Origin: Ceratotherium simum simum
Lineage: Eukaryota; Chordata; Mammalia; Perissodactyla; Rhinocerotidae
Assembly (NCBI RefSeq): GCF_000283155.1
Contig: NW_004454180.1
Span: 16,671,909 to 16,735,908 of the forward strand
DNA length: 64,000 bases
Direction of reading: 5' to 3'
In this document: in pieces, positions 1-11,097 of the stretch
How positions within the stretch are numbered: the stretch's first letter is position 1
Layout of the letters: every line of letters starts with the position of its first letter
Made by a program: the position numbers and the translations under genes
The notes under the pieces: model-generated
Databases searched by the model: none
What the model saw: only the letters and a program-made list of their open reading frames with translations
Told to the model about the DNA's origin: nothing

Positions 1-1513
1 CGCACGAGAGTTAACCGAGGCACACGCACAAAGCTAGGAAGAAGGTGCAGCCAGCCTGGACCCAAGTGTCCGACGTCAGAGGGCAGGTGCCCAAGCTCTA
101 GGGGTCGGGTGCTTGTGCTCAGTCTCTACTTTGCAGGTGAGAATTTCCCAAACCCCTTCTATACTCAGTGTCCAGGTTCTGTGGGCCAGCCTGACAGCTC
201 CTTCCAGCACATTCTCTTCAGTTATCCAGGACTGGGGCTGGGGTGGGTCAGTTGGGACAGCCTGTGTGCAGTAGGCATTTTGCCAGAATACACCCAGGAC
301 GTGGCTGTGGTCGTGGGAACAGGTGCCCTCCCCACGGAGATCCAGAGAAGCACTTCTCTTAGAAGGGAAAATACTGCTTTGGAAAATCAAACAAGCGCGC
401 AGACTTTTACACACCATTTGTCTGCTGAGAGGGTTGTGTTCCAACCCTGGGTACTTATTTGGGGATTCCTTTTTACATCTTAGAATTGATTCACAAGTTC
501 TTACCTTTGCCAGTGAGTGAGAGAAATCACACAAGGAGCCCAGCACATCTGAAGCCACACTCAGCATCCCGGGGACATTTTAGTCTGCAAATGAGAGTGG
601 ATGCTCCATTTCCTCTTCCTCTCACTGAGTGGGGCATGGATTCCAGCCTGCCCACCCGCTGGTGCATGCATCCTGGGCTAGGTGGTCAGGGTCTCCCATT
701 GGTGTGAACAGTGCCTGGTGGGGTGTCCTGACTCCCCTGAAATAACCTTGGCCCAGCCAAGGACAGACAGCATTCCACCCACATGGGCTCCCCACCAACA
801 GGGCAGGGAGTGCAGAGAGTGGAGAGAGCCCTGGGGGGCTCAGCTGAAGCTGGTCTCGGGGGCGGTGGGTGCTGGTCGTGGAGGCATGAGTACCGCGGGG
901 GGCTCCTGGCGGAGGGCTCTGTGCAGCAGGCAGTGAGACAGCACTCTCCCTTCCCAGCTCCGTCTCCCTGGGCCGCTCTGGGTCTCACAGGGAAAAGACG
1001 GCTGCTTGGCTTTCCGCCTCGGTTACCTAAGTTCTTGTGTGTACCTCCCTCTGGTCTCCCGGTGGACGGCCACTGACCAAAGGGGGCGAGTGCAGGAGCA
1101 GGCCACCTGTCCTGTGGACACTCAGAGCTGTCAGCTACAGCTGATAGAAGCTACAGCCCAGAAGCTTGGTCCTTGTCCACCAATAACCAGGAACCAGGTG
1201 TCCCCCAACTCCCTGCCCCCCATCTCCCAGGCACTCGCCCCCGGCCCTGGCACGGGTACATTCTGTGTGTCTCTTGAGGCCACATCCACCTCACTGACCC
1301 TCCTCCTTGGTTCAGGGCATGCTTGGACTATGGCGACACCTTTGCCTGCTTACTGTCGTGTTCTCAACCACTTTGCACGTTGCCAGTCTGGTTCTTCATT
1401 AACCTTCCTCAACTTCGGCATGATCAAGGCCCTCCACCCTTAGACCCTTCCGAGCCCCTGTTACAGCCTGCCAGGTGCTGATCCCAACACGGCCCCATGA
1501 TCCCTTTCCTCCC
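1..1513. other. GC-rich unique sequence, no gene recognised
   Basis: No repeat family or protein family is recognisable here. Open frames on both strands, the longest being 163 codons on the minus strand at 76-567, lack any recognisable motif and overlap each other on opposite strands. That is typical of chance frames in GC-rich DNA. One donor-like CAG|GTGAGA lies at about 128-136 without a convincing partner acceptor. Confidence 0.6.
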
Positions 1514-2515
1514 TAACATTTTATTATGAAGGCTTCCCAACACGCAGAGAAGTTGACACAATTGTGCAGCGAACACCATCTTCCCACACCCTGGTTCCGT
1601 GATTCAGCTGTTGCTGCATTTGCTTCCCCACATCTCTCCTTCTCTCCGTCCCTCTCTCACGCATCCATCTGTCTTATCTTTTCATGCATTGCACAGGTAG
1701 TGGCTGATCTCAGTAAACACTTCAGCATGCACATTGTTAACTAGAGTTCAGTGTTTGCTTAGAGTTCTTTTTTTTGGAGTAAGGTACACTCAGTGAAGTG
1801 TTCAGATCTTAACAGAACACTCTGATGATCCCTCTGTGCAATCCGAACCTTAGCAGGACATGGAACATTCCCATCACCCTAGAGAGTGCCCCCATGCCCT
1901 TTCCCAGTCACCCCCCGTACCCGCCCCCAGAGGCGACCGCTGCCTAGTTTTTATCACCATAGTTCAGCGTTGCCTCTCCCAGAACTTCAGAGAATGGAAT
2001 CGTGGAGTATACATTCTTCTGTGCCAGGCTCATTTCATGTGGCAGAAGGGCTTCGAGATTTCCTCGTGTGGCTGTGGCATGTGTTGGTAGCTGGTTCCTT
2101 ATTCTTTTTTTTTTTTTTTTTTTGTGAGGAGGACCAGCTCTGAGCTAACATCCAAGGCCAATCCTCCTCTTTTTTGCTGAGGAAGACTGGCCCTGGGCTA
2201 ACATCCGTGCCCATCTTCCTCTACTTTATACGGGACGCCGCCACAGCATGGCCTGACAAGCGGTGCGTCGGTGCGTGCCCAGGATCTGAACCTGCGAATC
2301 CCGGGCTGCCACAGCAGCGCGCACGCACTTAACCGCTTGCGCCACCGGGCTGGCCCCTGGGTCCTTATACTTGCTGAATAGAGCCCACCGCACGGACACG
2401 CCACAGTTGTGCTGATGGACACTGGGACTGTCCAGATGGGGGTGGTGAACAACAATGACAAGGCTGTCAGGGACCTCTTGTACTGTCTCTGGGTGGATGT
2501 ACACTTCTGTAACAC
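1514..2515 (-). mobile_element. Old L1 LINE 3'-end remnants, antisense, split by an ERE
   Basis: The part from about 1745 resembles the reverse complement of the 3' end of ancient L1 elements. It has the typical order of a C-rich 'cccatgccctttcccagtcacccc' type stretch, then 'tggaatcgtggagtata' and 'ggctcatttcatgtggcagaagggcttcgag'. It resumes after the SINE with 'tgctgaatag...' and 'ggtggatgta'. The piece at 1514-1740 looks like another antisense LINE fragment, starting at a TTTTATTATGAA motif. Both are diverged and non-coding. A 72-codon frame at 1526-1744 runs through repeat sequence and should not be called a gene. Confidence 0.6.
2103..2357 (-). mobile_element. ERE SINE (tRNA-derived, perissodactyl), minus strand
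   Basis: The element is seen in reverse complement: a T-run at 2105-2123 (its A-tail), two copies of a 'gagctaacatc...caatcctcctc'-type tail unit, the body, and the tRNA-like head ending ...CCGGGCTGGCCCC at 2357. Probable target-site duplications are TGGTTCCTTAT at 2092-2102 and TGGGTCCTTAT at 2358-2368, with one mismatch. It interrupts the older antisense L1. It belongs to the form whose middle reads 'gggacgccgccacagcatggc', unlike the 'ctactggggctttgg' form at 10055 and 27113. Confidence 0.93.
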
Positions 2516-4866
2516 CACGGGTGGAGATGCAGCGGGAATGCTGGCCTCTGTGACTCGCCTTTTGCAGACCTCTCCCGCCTCTCAGCCCAGCCCTAGAGAA
2601 GGGCCAAGCGGCTCTCCAGTCTGAGATGCTGTTCTATCCTCAGGATTGCGTGCGTTGGGCCCACACCCCATTTGACACCCTCTTGCTCTTCTTTTGGACT
2701 TTACCTACTGGGCAATTTGTGCTCTCGAGGCCAGGACTCCAGTGCAGTTTCCTTCTGGAGGTTGTTCCCTGCAGGGGTGGGAGGGAATTGTCACCACTGT
2801 GGACACCTGGAGCTCGGCCCCAGGGGAACTTGGGGGCAGGCAACCCCTCTGGGGGACGAGAGGCCTGGGGAGTGGGGTGTTTGCCCTTTGACCTCTGTGT
2901 TGCCCCCATCACTGCTGAGCTCTGCTCCTCAGGCGGGCAGTCAACTCTGAGCTCTCGGGGCCCCCCGGACAGGCTGAGCAGGCCCCAGAGAGCCTCGGGC
3001 AGAGCACAGGGCCTGTGGGAGGACTCCACCGGGTGTACCAGGACACGGAGCTCCACGGCGAAGCAGGACACAAGGGCACGGCCCACACCTTCTCGGGAAG
3101 CCTCCCTGCCCACCTGCAGGCCGACTCAGGTGTCTCTTTCCTCCGTGCTCTGGCGGCACAGGTACACACACCTAATACTGCTTGATCAGATCGTGTTGTA
3201 ACAGTCTGTTTGTGAGCTTCCCCTCTCAGCTATGAGAAGACCCCCGGGACCCAGAGCAGCCTGCACGCGTGGACGCTCAACAACTCCCCTCCAGAGACTC
3301 AGCTCAGCCTCTCCCTTATGACAGACACCACCTCTATCCCAGGAATCGCTTCCTGTGCCGGCTCACAAGGAATTGGCTAGGCTTGCTGGCAACGGCCCCT
3401 GGCTCTCTGCCCCTCCTCCCCGCCAAGCCAGGCCCGCGTGCTGTATGTAGCCTCTCCCCGAGTTTCTGTCTAAAGATTAGGCTGACTGGGCTGGAGGTGA
3501 GCTGAGGGCAGCATGCGTTGACGGTTGTGGAGTTTTGCCAACTGGAACAAGCTGAGGTCCACACCTTGGCTGAGCTGGGCTCTGTGAAGAGGCCCTGCTT
3601 GGACGCAGAGCTGCCTTGAGAGCCTGGGAGGCTGGCCCTGGCCGGACGACAGGTGCATCTGTGCCCTCGGCAGTGCCTCTCCCCTCGACCATCTGGGGCC
3701 GTCAGCACAGAACTGGGCACATCCTCCTGGACCCCTGAAGTGCTGTTTGCTCGAGGCTGAGTCTCCTCAGGTCTCTGTTACAGGGAACAGTGGAGGCGGG
3801 TCCTGATGGCACTGCCACTGGGTCCCTTGATGACCAAACCAGCTACAGGAACTGGCCCTGATGTTAAAACTCTTAGTAGATATCACGTGCCCACATGGAC
3901 CCGCATCTGTGGCACAGAGCCGTCAGTTCCCAACTCTCCGTGACTTCATTCACCCAACAGAGGCCCTTTGGATCCCTCACAGGTGCGAGGCAGACGCCAT
4001 AACAGGTCGGTCGGTATGGTTGGCTCTTGCCAGCAACCCCAAAGCCCAACAGTGCGCCCCAGGAAGGGGGGTTTCTCTCTCACAGCCCCATCCACTGAGG
4101 CGTGGCTGAGGGCTGGGGTAGGGGTGCAGCACCCACATAGTCGTTCAGAGACCCGTGCCCCTTCCACCGCATGGCTCTGCCGTCTTCGAGGGCCTTGGAG
4201 TTCTCAGCAGGAGTCTCCGACTCCAGGAGGTGGGGGAAGAGAGTGAAGGGGTGTAGAGGACCCCACGGGAGCTTCAGGCTTGAATGTGATGCCCATCACT
4301 TCTGCCCACGTTCCGTTTGGCAGAACTATCACGAGGCACATCTGACCGCTGAGGGGGCTGGGAGTTACAGTCCAGCAGTGTGCCGAAGAAAAGGGCTTCA
4401 GTGGACACGCAGCATTATCTCTCCACGCACGGAGACAGAGAGTGGTTAGACCAGCATGTCAGCCACAGGTGGCTCGCCATGTAGTAAGGAAGACCTACCC
4501 CTCCCATCACTACAACACCACCTGTAAAGTGCTGCGTGCCCTCAACACGATGACTCATTTTCTGATTCCTAACTCACAACACATAGTTGGTCCAATATTT
4601 TTTCAGTATAAAAATTCTCGTAAAATTCTAAAATTAGGCTACACTTGGTATTACACGTACAATGTTCCCTCATGAGTGGAATCCCACAGCCCACAGTCGT
4701 ACCTGGAGAGCTTCCCAGGGAATTCACTGAGGGCTACTGTGTGGTCAAATCAGTTTGGGATGCTTGGAGTTGACCAGCTGGCCAGGGCTCTGTGCTGGGT
4801 TCCCTGCGATTCTGCAGGAACGACTGTAAGAAGCCCCATTTCCCAGCTTAGGGAACAACGGGAATC
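2516..4866. other. Unique GC-rich sequence, no gene recognised
   Basis: No interspersed repeat stands out. A 191-codon plus-strand frame (2626-3201) overlaps a 157-codon minus-strand frame, and neither shows a domain, signal peptide or recognisable motif. The last about 300 bases (4560-4670) are AT-rich and unassigned. Confidence 0.55.
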
Positions 4867-5033
4867 TTTTTTTATTGATGCCGTGATAGTTTATAACATT
4901 GTGGGATTCCACTTGTACATTATTGTTTGTCAGTCACCATATAAATGCGCCCCTTCACCCCTGCCCATCCCCAGCTCCCTTCCCCCTGGTAACCACCAAA
5001 CTGTACTCTCTGTCCATGTGTTAGTTTATACTA
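4867..5033 (-). mobile_element. 5'-truncated L1 3' end, antisense
   Basis: The copy starts with a T-run (its poly-A tail) and contains 'gatagtttataacattgtg', 'tcagtcaccatataaatg' and 'cctggtaaccaccaaactgt', which match the 3' end of L1 elements common in this mammalian group. Probable target-site duplications are AACAACGGGAAT at 4854-4865 and AACAATGGGATG at 5034-5045, differing at a few positions. This looks like a single short insertion of about 165 bases. Confidence 0.75.
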
Positions 5034-7829
5034 AACAATGGGATGTTTTAAAAACGGAGTTCTTATGTGCAATGTCCACCAGGGCAGCTTCCAAAAAATA
5101 CAGTTAAAATTCATCTTTAATGAAAAAATAAAATGGCATCAAGTTAGACCTATCACTGGAAATCTGAGACTTGAGATTTCTGACCCTATGATAGGTGAGC
5201 AGAGGAGGGGTGGGGGGAAGGAGATGTGGGGCCACTTCACCAGAGAGGGGCATCTGGTCTGGGGAGGGGGTGGCCAGAGGGGGCGAGGACGAGCGTGGCA
5301 GCCAGGGGCAGCATGTCACAGGGCTGCTGAGCACAAGAGCGAGCTCTGGGCAAATCCTGGGGTCAAGGGCCGAGACCGACTGTCCTGTCTTCACCACGTC
5401 TCTCCTTCATGGAGGAAGAGCTCGGCCTCTTTTATACCTGAAGCATTTACTGCCCTAAGATCCCTCCATGCTTTATCGCAGCTCTGGGGGGGCGTGTATT
5501 AACTGGAAATTGGTGATTTATTCAACACGGCAAATGAGGAAAAAGCGAGCAGAATGCGGGGCAGCAGTGACACTGAAGCATTTTTGGAGTCAAGTAAAGG
5601 CTAACAATTTAAGACAGAGCTGCTTTGCTTCATAATGAAAGGAATTACAAGGAAATCTTAGAGATATTCATTTGCCAGCAGCCCTAGCTCTCGACTAACC
5701 TCTTGAAGAATTGATTTCATTTGGAAGACACTCGCAGCCTTGACCTGGAAGAACAGAGGACCCCCAGGTATGCTTTCAGGCCTCAAGATCCTTCTGGAAC
5801 TTATCTGCCTTGAAGTCTGGCCTAAGTGCATGCATGATTTTTGCAAGATCCTGGTCAGTTTCTATTTGGGGCTGATGCCTGTGCTTAGTCAAAAATCAAA
5901 TTCTTGATTTGCTACCACTTGGGTTTCCAGTTTTTAGAGCAGCCAGCATGGGGGGCTGGGTTTGGGTGACAATCGCTGCTGTTTTCCCGTCAATCACTTC
6001 CTCCACACTGTGTGCCCACGTGACCAAAGACGGATCAGTAACAAAAGGGCAAAACTCTGGGCCAAGCGGGATGAAACCCCACCATGTTTTCCTAGGGGCG
6101 CTGTGATGATTATTTATCCGGCCTGTGCGCAAGCGCTATGATGACATTTGAGAAGAGATTGAAAGCGGTGTCTCCTATGACTATTTCTACATGAGCTAAT
6201 CCTTGGACTAACAGATAGAATGAAACTAGCAAAGCAACAGTGGACATAATCGACACAGAACCATAAATATTTCTATTGCCATGGAGTCCCTCAGGAAACA
6301 AGATCTAGTTTACACATAAACACCCTCAGTTTTAAAGACAGGCCATAGTGTTATGTTGTCAGCAAACACTGAGAATCTAAAGAGACAAAATATTGCTGGA
6401 GACAGGGGTTCGAGACTGGAAATGGTTGGGCAGGTCCGAGAGAGCAGTGGCATCTGAGGTGGAGTGAGCTGACCACAGGGCTGTCCTGGGGTCAGGGGCA
6501 GGGAGGCCGAGCCGGGTGCTGGGGGACTCTGGAAGGCTGTGGACGCGAGCAGCAGTGTTATTGATTGGGTAATGGCAGCCTCTTTTTGCTCATGTTATCC
6601 TTGAGGCAATGACAACAAGCCTGCCAGGCTGATGGGTCATCTGGAGTTGGGTAATATCATAGTGTGTATTGATCTTGGAGCAGCCCAGATCCAGGGTAAT
6701 GAGTGTTCTCTTTCTTTCTCAAAGCGGCTTTCTTTATGCTTACGAAATGAACATAACAGGCACCTCCTGCATCTGCAGGCCCTGTCAGCTGCCGGCTCAA
6801 AAGAGGTCACCATGACATTAATTTCGGAATTCCATGGGTTTCCCAGGGCCCCTTGCCCTGCTCTTCTCTACATAGTTCTCTGTCGAATTAAGATCTCTGA
6901 GCCACTATGAAGTGTCGCCTCACTAGTGTTTCAGGTCCCTTGCGCTCAGGGGTGCGTCTGCCAGCCTCTGCCGTCCATCAGCTCCCCATCCCAGGTTTTC
7001 TGGGCCCGGATCCTGCTGCCGCCCCAGCTGCTGCCCCCCAGGGTCCCTAAGAAGCAAACCTTTTAGGTCTAGGGTACCCTGCATACCTTGGCCCCATTGG
7101 GGCAATTCTGGCTGACCCAGGGGGGCGGTGCCTCTTCCCGCCACATTGTCCCATTGTCACATGTGCCCACACGTTTGTATACGTATCTTCACACAGCAGC
7201 TGTTTGGACTCTTCAGCAGAGAGAAACAGATGATTTATAGAATTGAGCATTAAAAAGCACGCACACAGCCAACTACCAAAACATACCGAGTACAGTAGCT
7301 GTTTGGCTCTTTGTATTTAGAAATAATATGGTTCATGTTTCGTCCAGTAAACCAGTACGTTGTTTAATAGTCACAGGTCGTATTTCAGGAGACTGAAATG
7401 ACAACAATGATAGTAATGAGGTTTGTTAGACAGTGGAAATATTTGAAATGTGTATGTGTTTATTCGGTCTTTAGGGGTTAAAGGCAGTTAAATAAACAGG
7501 TTTCTATTTTATTTTTGTTTTAAAGTCAGCATAGAATTCAACTGAAATAACTGACAATTTTCATCTCTATAAAAAAATTTTTTTTTTCATAGACATTTTC
7601 ATGGAGACAGCCCCTGCAGCTCCGGTCCCCAGTTCATCCTCCACGTGGAGCTGGGGAGCTATCGCCCTCCTCCAGGTGTCTCTCTCCTGTAGGTACTTGT
7701 CACAGAATCTCTTTTCTTCCCCACCAGGCAATAAACACGATCGCGCTCACCGAGCCTGTCCCGCATCCCCCCCCCCGCCCCCCGTCACAGCGCCAATCCA
7801 CCTAGTCTCAGCTGAGGATCTGTTTCAAA
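5034..7829. other. Unique region with candidate conserved non-coding elements
   Basis: No repeat is recognised. Base composition drops to near 45% GC in 5480-6310, 6540-6910 and 7190-7600. These parts contain many homeodomain-like and other short motifs, such as TTATTGATTGGGTAATGG near 6558, AGGTCACCATGACATTAATTT near 6804, and an ATTCATTTGCC octamer-like site near 5667. They contain no long open frame. The sequence style resembles deeply conserved enhancers, but conservation cannot be judged from one sequence. 5200-5290 is G-rich. Confidence 0.35.
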
Positions 7830-8027
7830 TACGGTCATGCGCTGGTTAACGACAGGGACCTGTTCCGAGAAATGCGTCGTCAGGCGATTTGTGTGAATGT
7901 CATAGAGTGTACTTACACAAACCTAGACCGTATAGCCTATGACACACCTAGGCTGTATGGTGCTAATCTTACGGGACCACCGTCATATGTGCGGTCCGGC
8001 GTCGACTTTATGTGGCACATGACTGTG
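7830..8027 (+). mobile_element. Small non-autonomous DNA transposon (Tc2/Kanga-like MITE)
   Basis: The left end TACGGTCATGCGC and the reverse complement of the right end (ACAGTCATGTGCC) form imperfect terminal inverted repeats. The inside carries 'gaaatgcgtcgtcaggcgattt', 'catagagtgtacttacacaaacctaga' and 'acgggaccaccgtcatatgtgcggtc', familiar from an internally deleted mammalian Tc1/mariner-type family. The TA dinucleotide at 7830-7831 fits that superfamily's target. The name Kanga is from memory and less certain than the class. The 98-codon frame at 7872-8168 runs through this element and is not a gene. Confidence 0.65.
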
Positions 8028-8424
8028 TGTGCACAACTCTTTCTGGCGAGGACTTCTGGCAGCCATCTCATCTCATCACCACAATACCTCTGTGATAACT
8101 TCATGGATGAACTTTCGTCCCTGTCTCCTTTTGCACTTCTTCACCATCCTATAGAGATGAGGGGCTGAGCCTCCAGGGTTTGAGGAACTTGTCGACACGC
8201 TGTCTGAAGCCCATGTTTGTATCTGTGAAGAGTCTTCTGGTGCCTCTCGGAGGTGTTAGGTTTGTAATTTTTGAAGTTGGCGGGAAGCAGTTGGGTTGCC
8301 TGCTGGCCTTTTTCCTGTCTCTGACCCTGACTTCTGGGCGCAGGAATGAGGCTGCTGAAATATTTGGACGCGAGACAGTAGGTCTTCTCCCCGATACTCC
8401 TGGAAGCTTGCACGACCATTCTCT
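8028..8424. other. Short unique spacer
   Basis: No repeat or gene recognised. The opposite-strand frames at 8141-8551 run into the adjacent SINE and are not credible. Confidence 0.5.
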
Positions 8425-8683
8425 TTCTTTTTTTTTCAAGAGTTTTTTTTTTTTCCTTGAGGAAGATGGGCCCTGAGCTAACACCTATTGCCAATCTTCC
8501 TTCTTTTTTCCTTTTTTCTCCCCAAATTCCCAGTAGATAGTTGTATGTCATAGTTGTACACCCTTCTAGTTGCTCTATGTGTGATGTCTCCTCAGCATGG
8601 CTTGATGAGGATCCGAACTGGTGAACCCCAGGCCACCGCAGTGGAGAGCACTGACTTCACCGCTACGCCACGGGGCCAGCACC
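8425..8683 (-). mobile_element. ERE SINE, minus strand (diverged form)
   Basis: Reverse-complement ERE: T-rich tail, 'gaggaagatgggccctgagctaacac', then 'cccagtagatagttgtatgtcatagttg', then the head ending 'accgctacgccacggggccagc'. The middle 'ctcagcatggcttgatgagg' and 'ggatccgaactggtgaacccc' place it in an older or more diverged subfamily. Target-site duplications are not clear. Confidence 0.88.
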
Positions 8684-8828
8684 CTCCCGCCCTCTATTCT
8701 TTAAAGCCCATGATGCCTTCCCAGCATGACAGGACCCATGCCAACGCCCTTACCTGGTGTCTAGCCAGAGATCCCATGTTTCTCAGTTTTTATCTGCTGT
8801 CAACAGGCACCAGAGTGTCTCAGGCCCC

Positions 8829-9230
8829 TGCATTCATCCAACAAATGCCGAGTGCCTATTGAATGCCGGGAACCAGGCGAAACCCGGGGCTGCAGTGTCA
8901 CCCGGAGACATGTTGATGCCCTCCCTGGTGGACTGCAGATTCTGTGGAAAGGACATGTTAGAAGAAAGAATAGCACCAATGACAAATGCTATAACTTAAC
9001 AAGTAGGAAGAAGGAACTGATCCAAGGAGGGGAGGAGGGGTGGGGGTCTTGTTACTGCTGCGTGGGTCAGGGGAGGCCTGTCTGAGGGGGGCATTGAAAT
9101 TGAGATGGAAAGCCATGTGAGGAGAGGGTGGAGGGATGTTCTAAACAGAAGGAACAGCGGGGTGGAAGGAAGGATGGAGGAAAGGTGTCAGGGGTACAAG
9201 CTGAGGTTGGACGGGCCTCCCCAATGTGTC
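8829..9230 (-). mobile_element. L2 LINE 3' region, antisense
   Basis: The start 'cattcatccaacaaatgccgagtgcctattgaatgccgggaacc' is a diverged copy of the well-known reverse complement of the L2 3' terminus. It is followed by 'cctggtggactg', 'gtgggtcaggggaggcctgtctgagggg' and 'acagaaggaacagcggggtgg', in the order expected for antisense L2. Confidence 0.8.
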
Positions 9231-10054
9231 CTCCACATCTCCGAAGCTGACCACTGTTATGGCCTGCTGTAATGGTGTTTATATCATAAATGCCTGGCGA
9301 TGGTTAATGTCCATCAGTAATCGGGGCTAAGATGTATGCTTCAACATCTGGAAAGAATTAGGTGTCGTGCAAAGTGAAAAATTCATATAAACTTGAACAA
9401 TAAAAACAGAACAAATCCTATTAAAGGAAGAAGAGAGAAATTAGTTTTTATTTCTTTGGGCTTCTATCAGTGGACCCATTGGAACCAACTCTAAATGTCC
9501 TGGCAAGAAGAGAAATTCATTGACTTTTATCTAATGAATGAATCTGTTCTTCCTCCTATCTAATGAATGAAGACTAGAACTCCGTGTGTAGAGGAAAATG
9601 TTAGTCCGAGGCAGAATTTACTTAAGGAGATGTGGGTGACATAATGTCTTCAACTATGATTTTGCAAAAGACATAGAAATACCTAATCTTAAAAAATGAA
9701 TGAATCTTAAAAATGAATGATTCTCATACAGTCACCCCATGAAAGCCAAGGAAATAATATTAAATACTAATTGGGTAAACCCATTTCTTGGGGTGCCAGG
9801 GTAATATGGCAACATGGCCTAGGTATGTTGCTCTCTGAAGATACACTCTAATCCAAGGACGGTTAGTGTGTCTGGCAGACTGCCTTCTCAGCCGTCTTGT
9901 GACCAGCCCAAGTTCATCGCATTCACGGTTGAGCTCTCAGAGGGATCCTGAAGTGCTGGTATTTCGGGGGGGATGATTAGAAGCGATTAGACAGCAAACA
10001 GGCAAGAAGCGCAGTGGGTCCAACATCCTGGGTCCAATTTAAGGGTCTGGCTTG
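9231..10054. other. AT-richer unique sequence
   Basis: No gene or repeat is recognised. It contains short TGAA tetranucleotide clusters (9530-9570 and 9697-9723). 9260-9440 reads like conserved non-coding sequence, but this cannot be tested here. Confidence 0.4.
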
Positions 10055-10263
10055 GGGCTGGCCCCGTGGCTTAGCGGTTAAGTGTGCGCGCTCCGCTACT
10101 GGTGGCCTGGGTTCGGATCCCGGGCGTGCACTGACGCACTGCTTCTCTGGCCATGCTGAGGCCGCGTCCCACACACAGCAACTAGAGGGATGTGCAGCTA
10201 TGACATACAATTATCTACTGGGGCTTTGGGGGGAAAGATAAATAAATAAATAAATAAAATTAT
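10055..10263 (+). mobile_element. ERE SINE, plus strand, with clear target-site duplications
   Basis: The head GGGCTGGCCCCGTGGCTTAG contains the A-box-like region and is followed by the B-box-like GGTTCGGATCC. Then come 'ccatgctgaggccgcgtccc', 'gcaactagagggatgtgcag' and 'ctactggggctttgg', and an (AAAT)n tail. The flanks AAGGGTCTGGCTTG (10041-10054) and AAGAGTCTGGCTTG (10264-10277) are 14-bp target-site duplications with one mismatch. Confidence 0.96.
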
Positions 10264-10321
10264 AAGAGTCTGGCTTGTATTCTCACCCAGAGAGACAACA
10301 TAATCACTGACGGTGCCCCTG

Positions 10322-10840
10322 CTGATATATATTTTTTTAACTTAAAATTTTTAAAAACAGATTTATTGAGACATAATTTACATAGCATAAAGTTCACTCA
10401 TTTTAAGTGTGCGATTCGCTGATTTTTAGTAAGTTTACCAAGTTGTGCAAACATCACCATAATCTGGTTTGGGAGCATTTCTGTGGCCCTAGGGCATGTC
10501 CCTCATCCCCTTTCACAGGCAATTTCTGCTCTCCCTTCCCCAGCCCTAGGCGAGCACTAATCTGCTTTCTTTCTCTATGGACTTGCCTTTTCTGGACATT
10601 TCCCATAACTAGAGTCATACAATATGCGGCCTTTTGTGTCTGTCTTCTTTCGCTTAGCCCAGTGTTTTCACAGTCCATTCGTGCTCCAGTGTGTGTCAGT
10701 ACTTCTTTGCTTTTTATTGCTGAATACTGTTCCACTCTGTGGATAGACTGCATTTTGTTTACCCGGTCACCAGTTGATGTACTCTTGGGTTATTTCCACT
10801 TTTGGGCAATTGTGAATTTGTGCTGCTGAGTTGGGTTGGT
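10322..10840 (-). mobile_element. L1 LINE 3' end, antisense
   Basis: Diagnostic blocks in order are 'aaaacagatttattgagacataatttacat', 'gtgcaaacatcaccataatc', 'ccccagccctaggcgagcactaatctgctttc', 'tggacatttcccataactagagtcatacaatatg' and 'ccagttgatgtactcttgggttatttccact'. These are the reverse complement of the 3' end of mammalian L1M-type elements. No intact reading frame remains. Confidence 0.88.
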
Positions 10841-11097
10841 AGTTGTGATTTCTACTTCATAGTTCATTTATTTATCTGTGGCTGCATTCTTCAATCTGGG
10901 CTCTTAGAAAACCCAAGAGCTGATGGCTAAACTGGAAATACCAGAACTTAGTCTCATATTTACTCTCTTGATCCTGGGACTAATTATTGCCATTCTCCCT
11001 GAAGATGTTTCATGTGTGGGCAAAACTGGCAAAGAGAACAGTGGCACTGAGTGCAATCAGCCAGTAAATTACAGCCGATGTGCTGGTTAGGATGGAA
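10841..11097. other. Unique island between two L1 fragments
   Basis: About 250 bases with no repeat signature. It contains a TAATTATTGCCATT homeodomain-like cluster near 10980 and no open frame. It may be regulatory, or simply pre-insertion DNA. Confidence 0.35.

Noticed and set aside
7872..8168. 98-codon plus frame
   Set aside because: Runs through the Tc2-like DNA transposon.
10055..10263. tRNA-like A and B boxes
   Set aside because: They are the SINE head (also at the other EREs). No cloverleaf or anticodon arm of a genuine tRNA gene is present.
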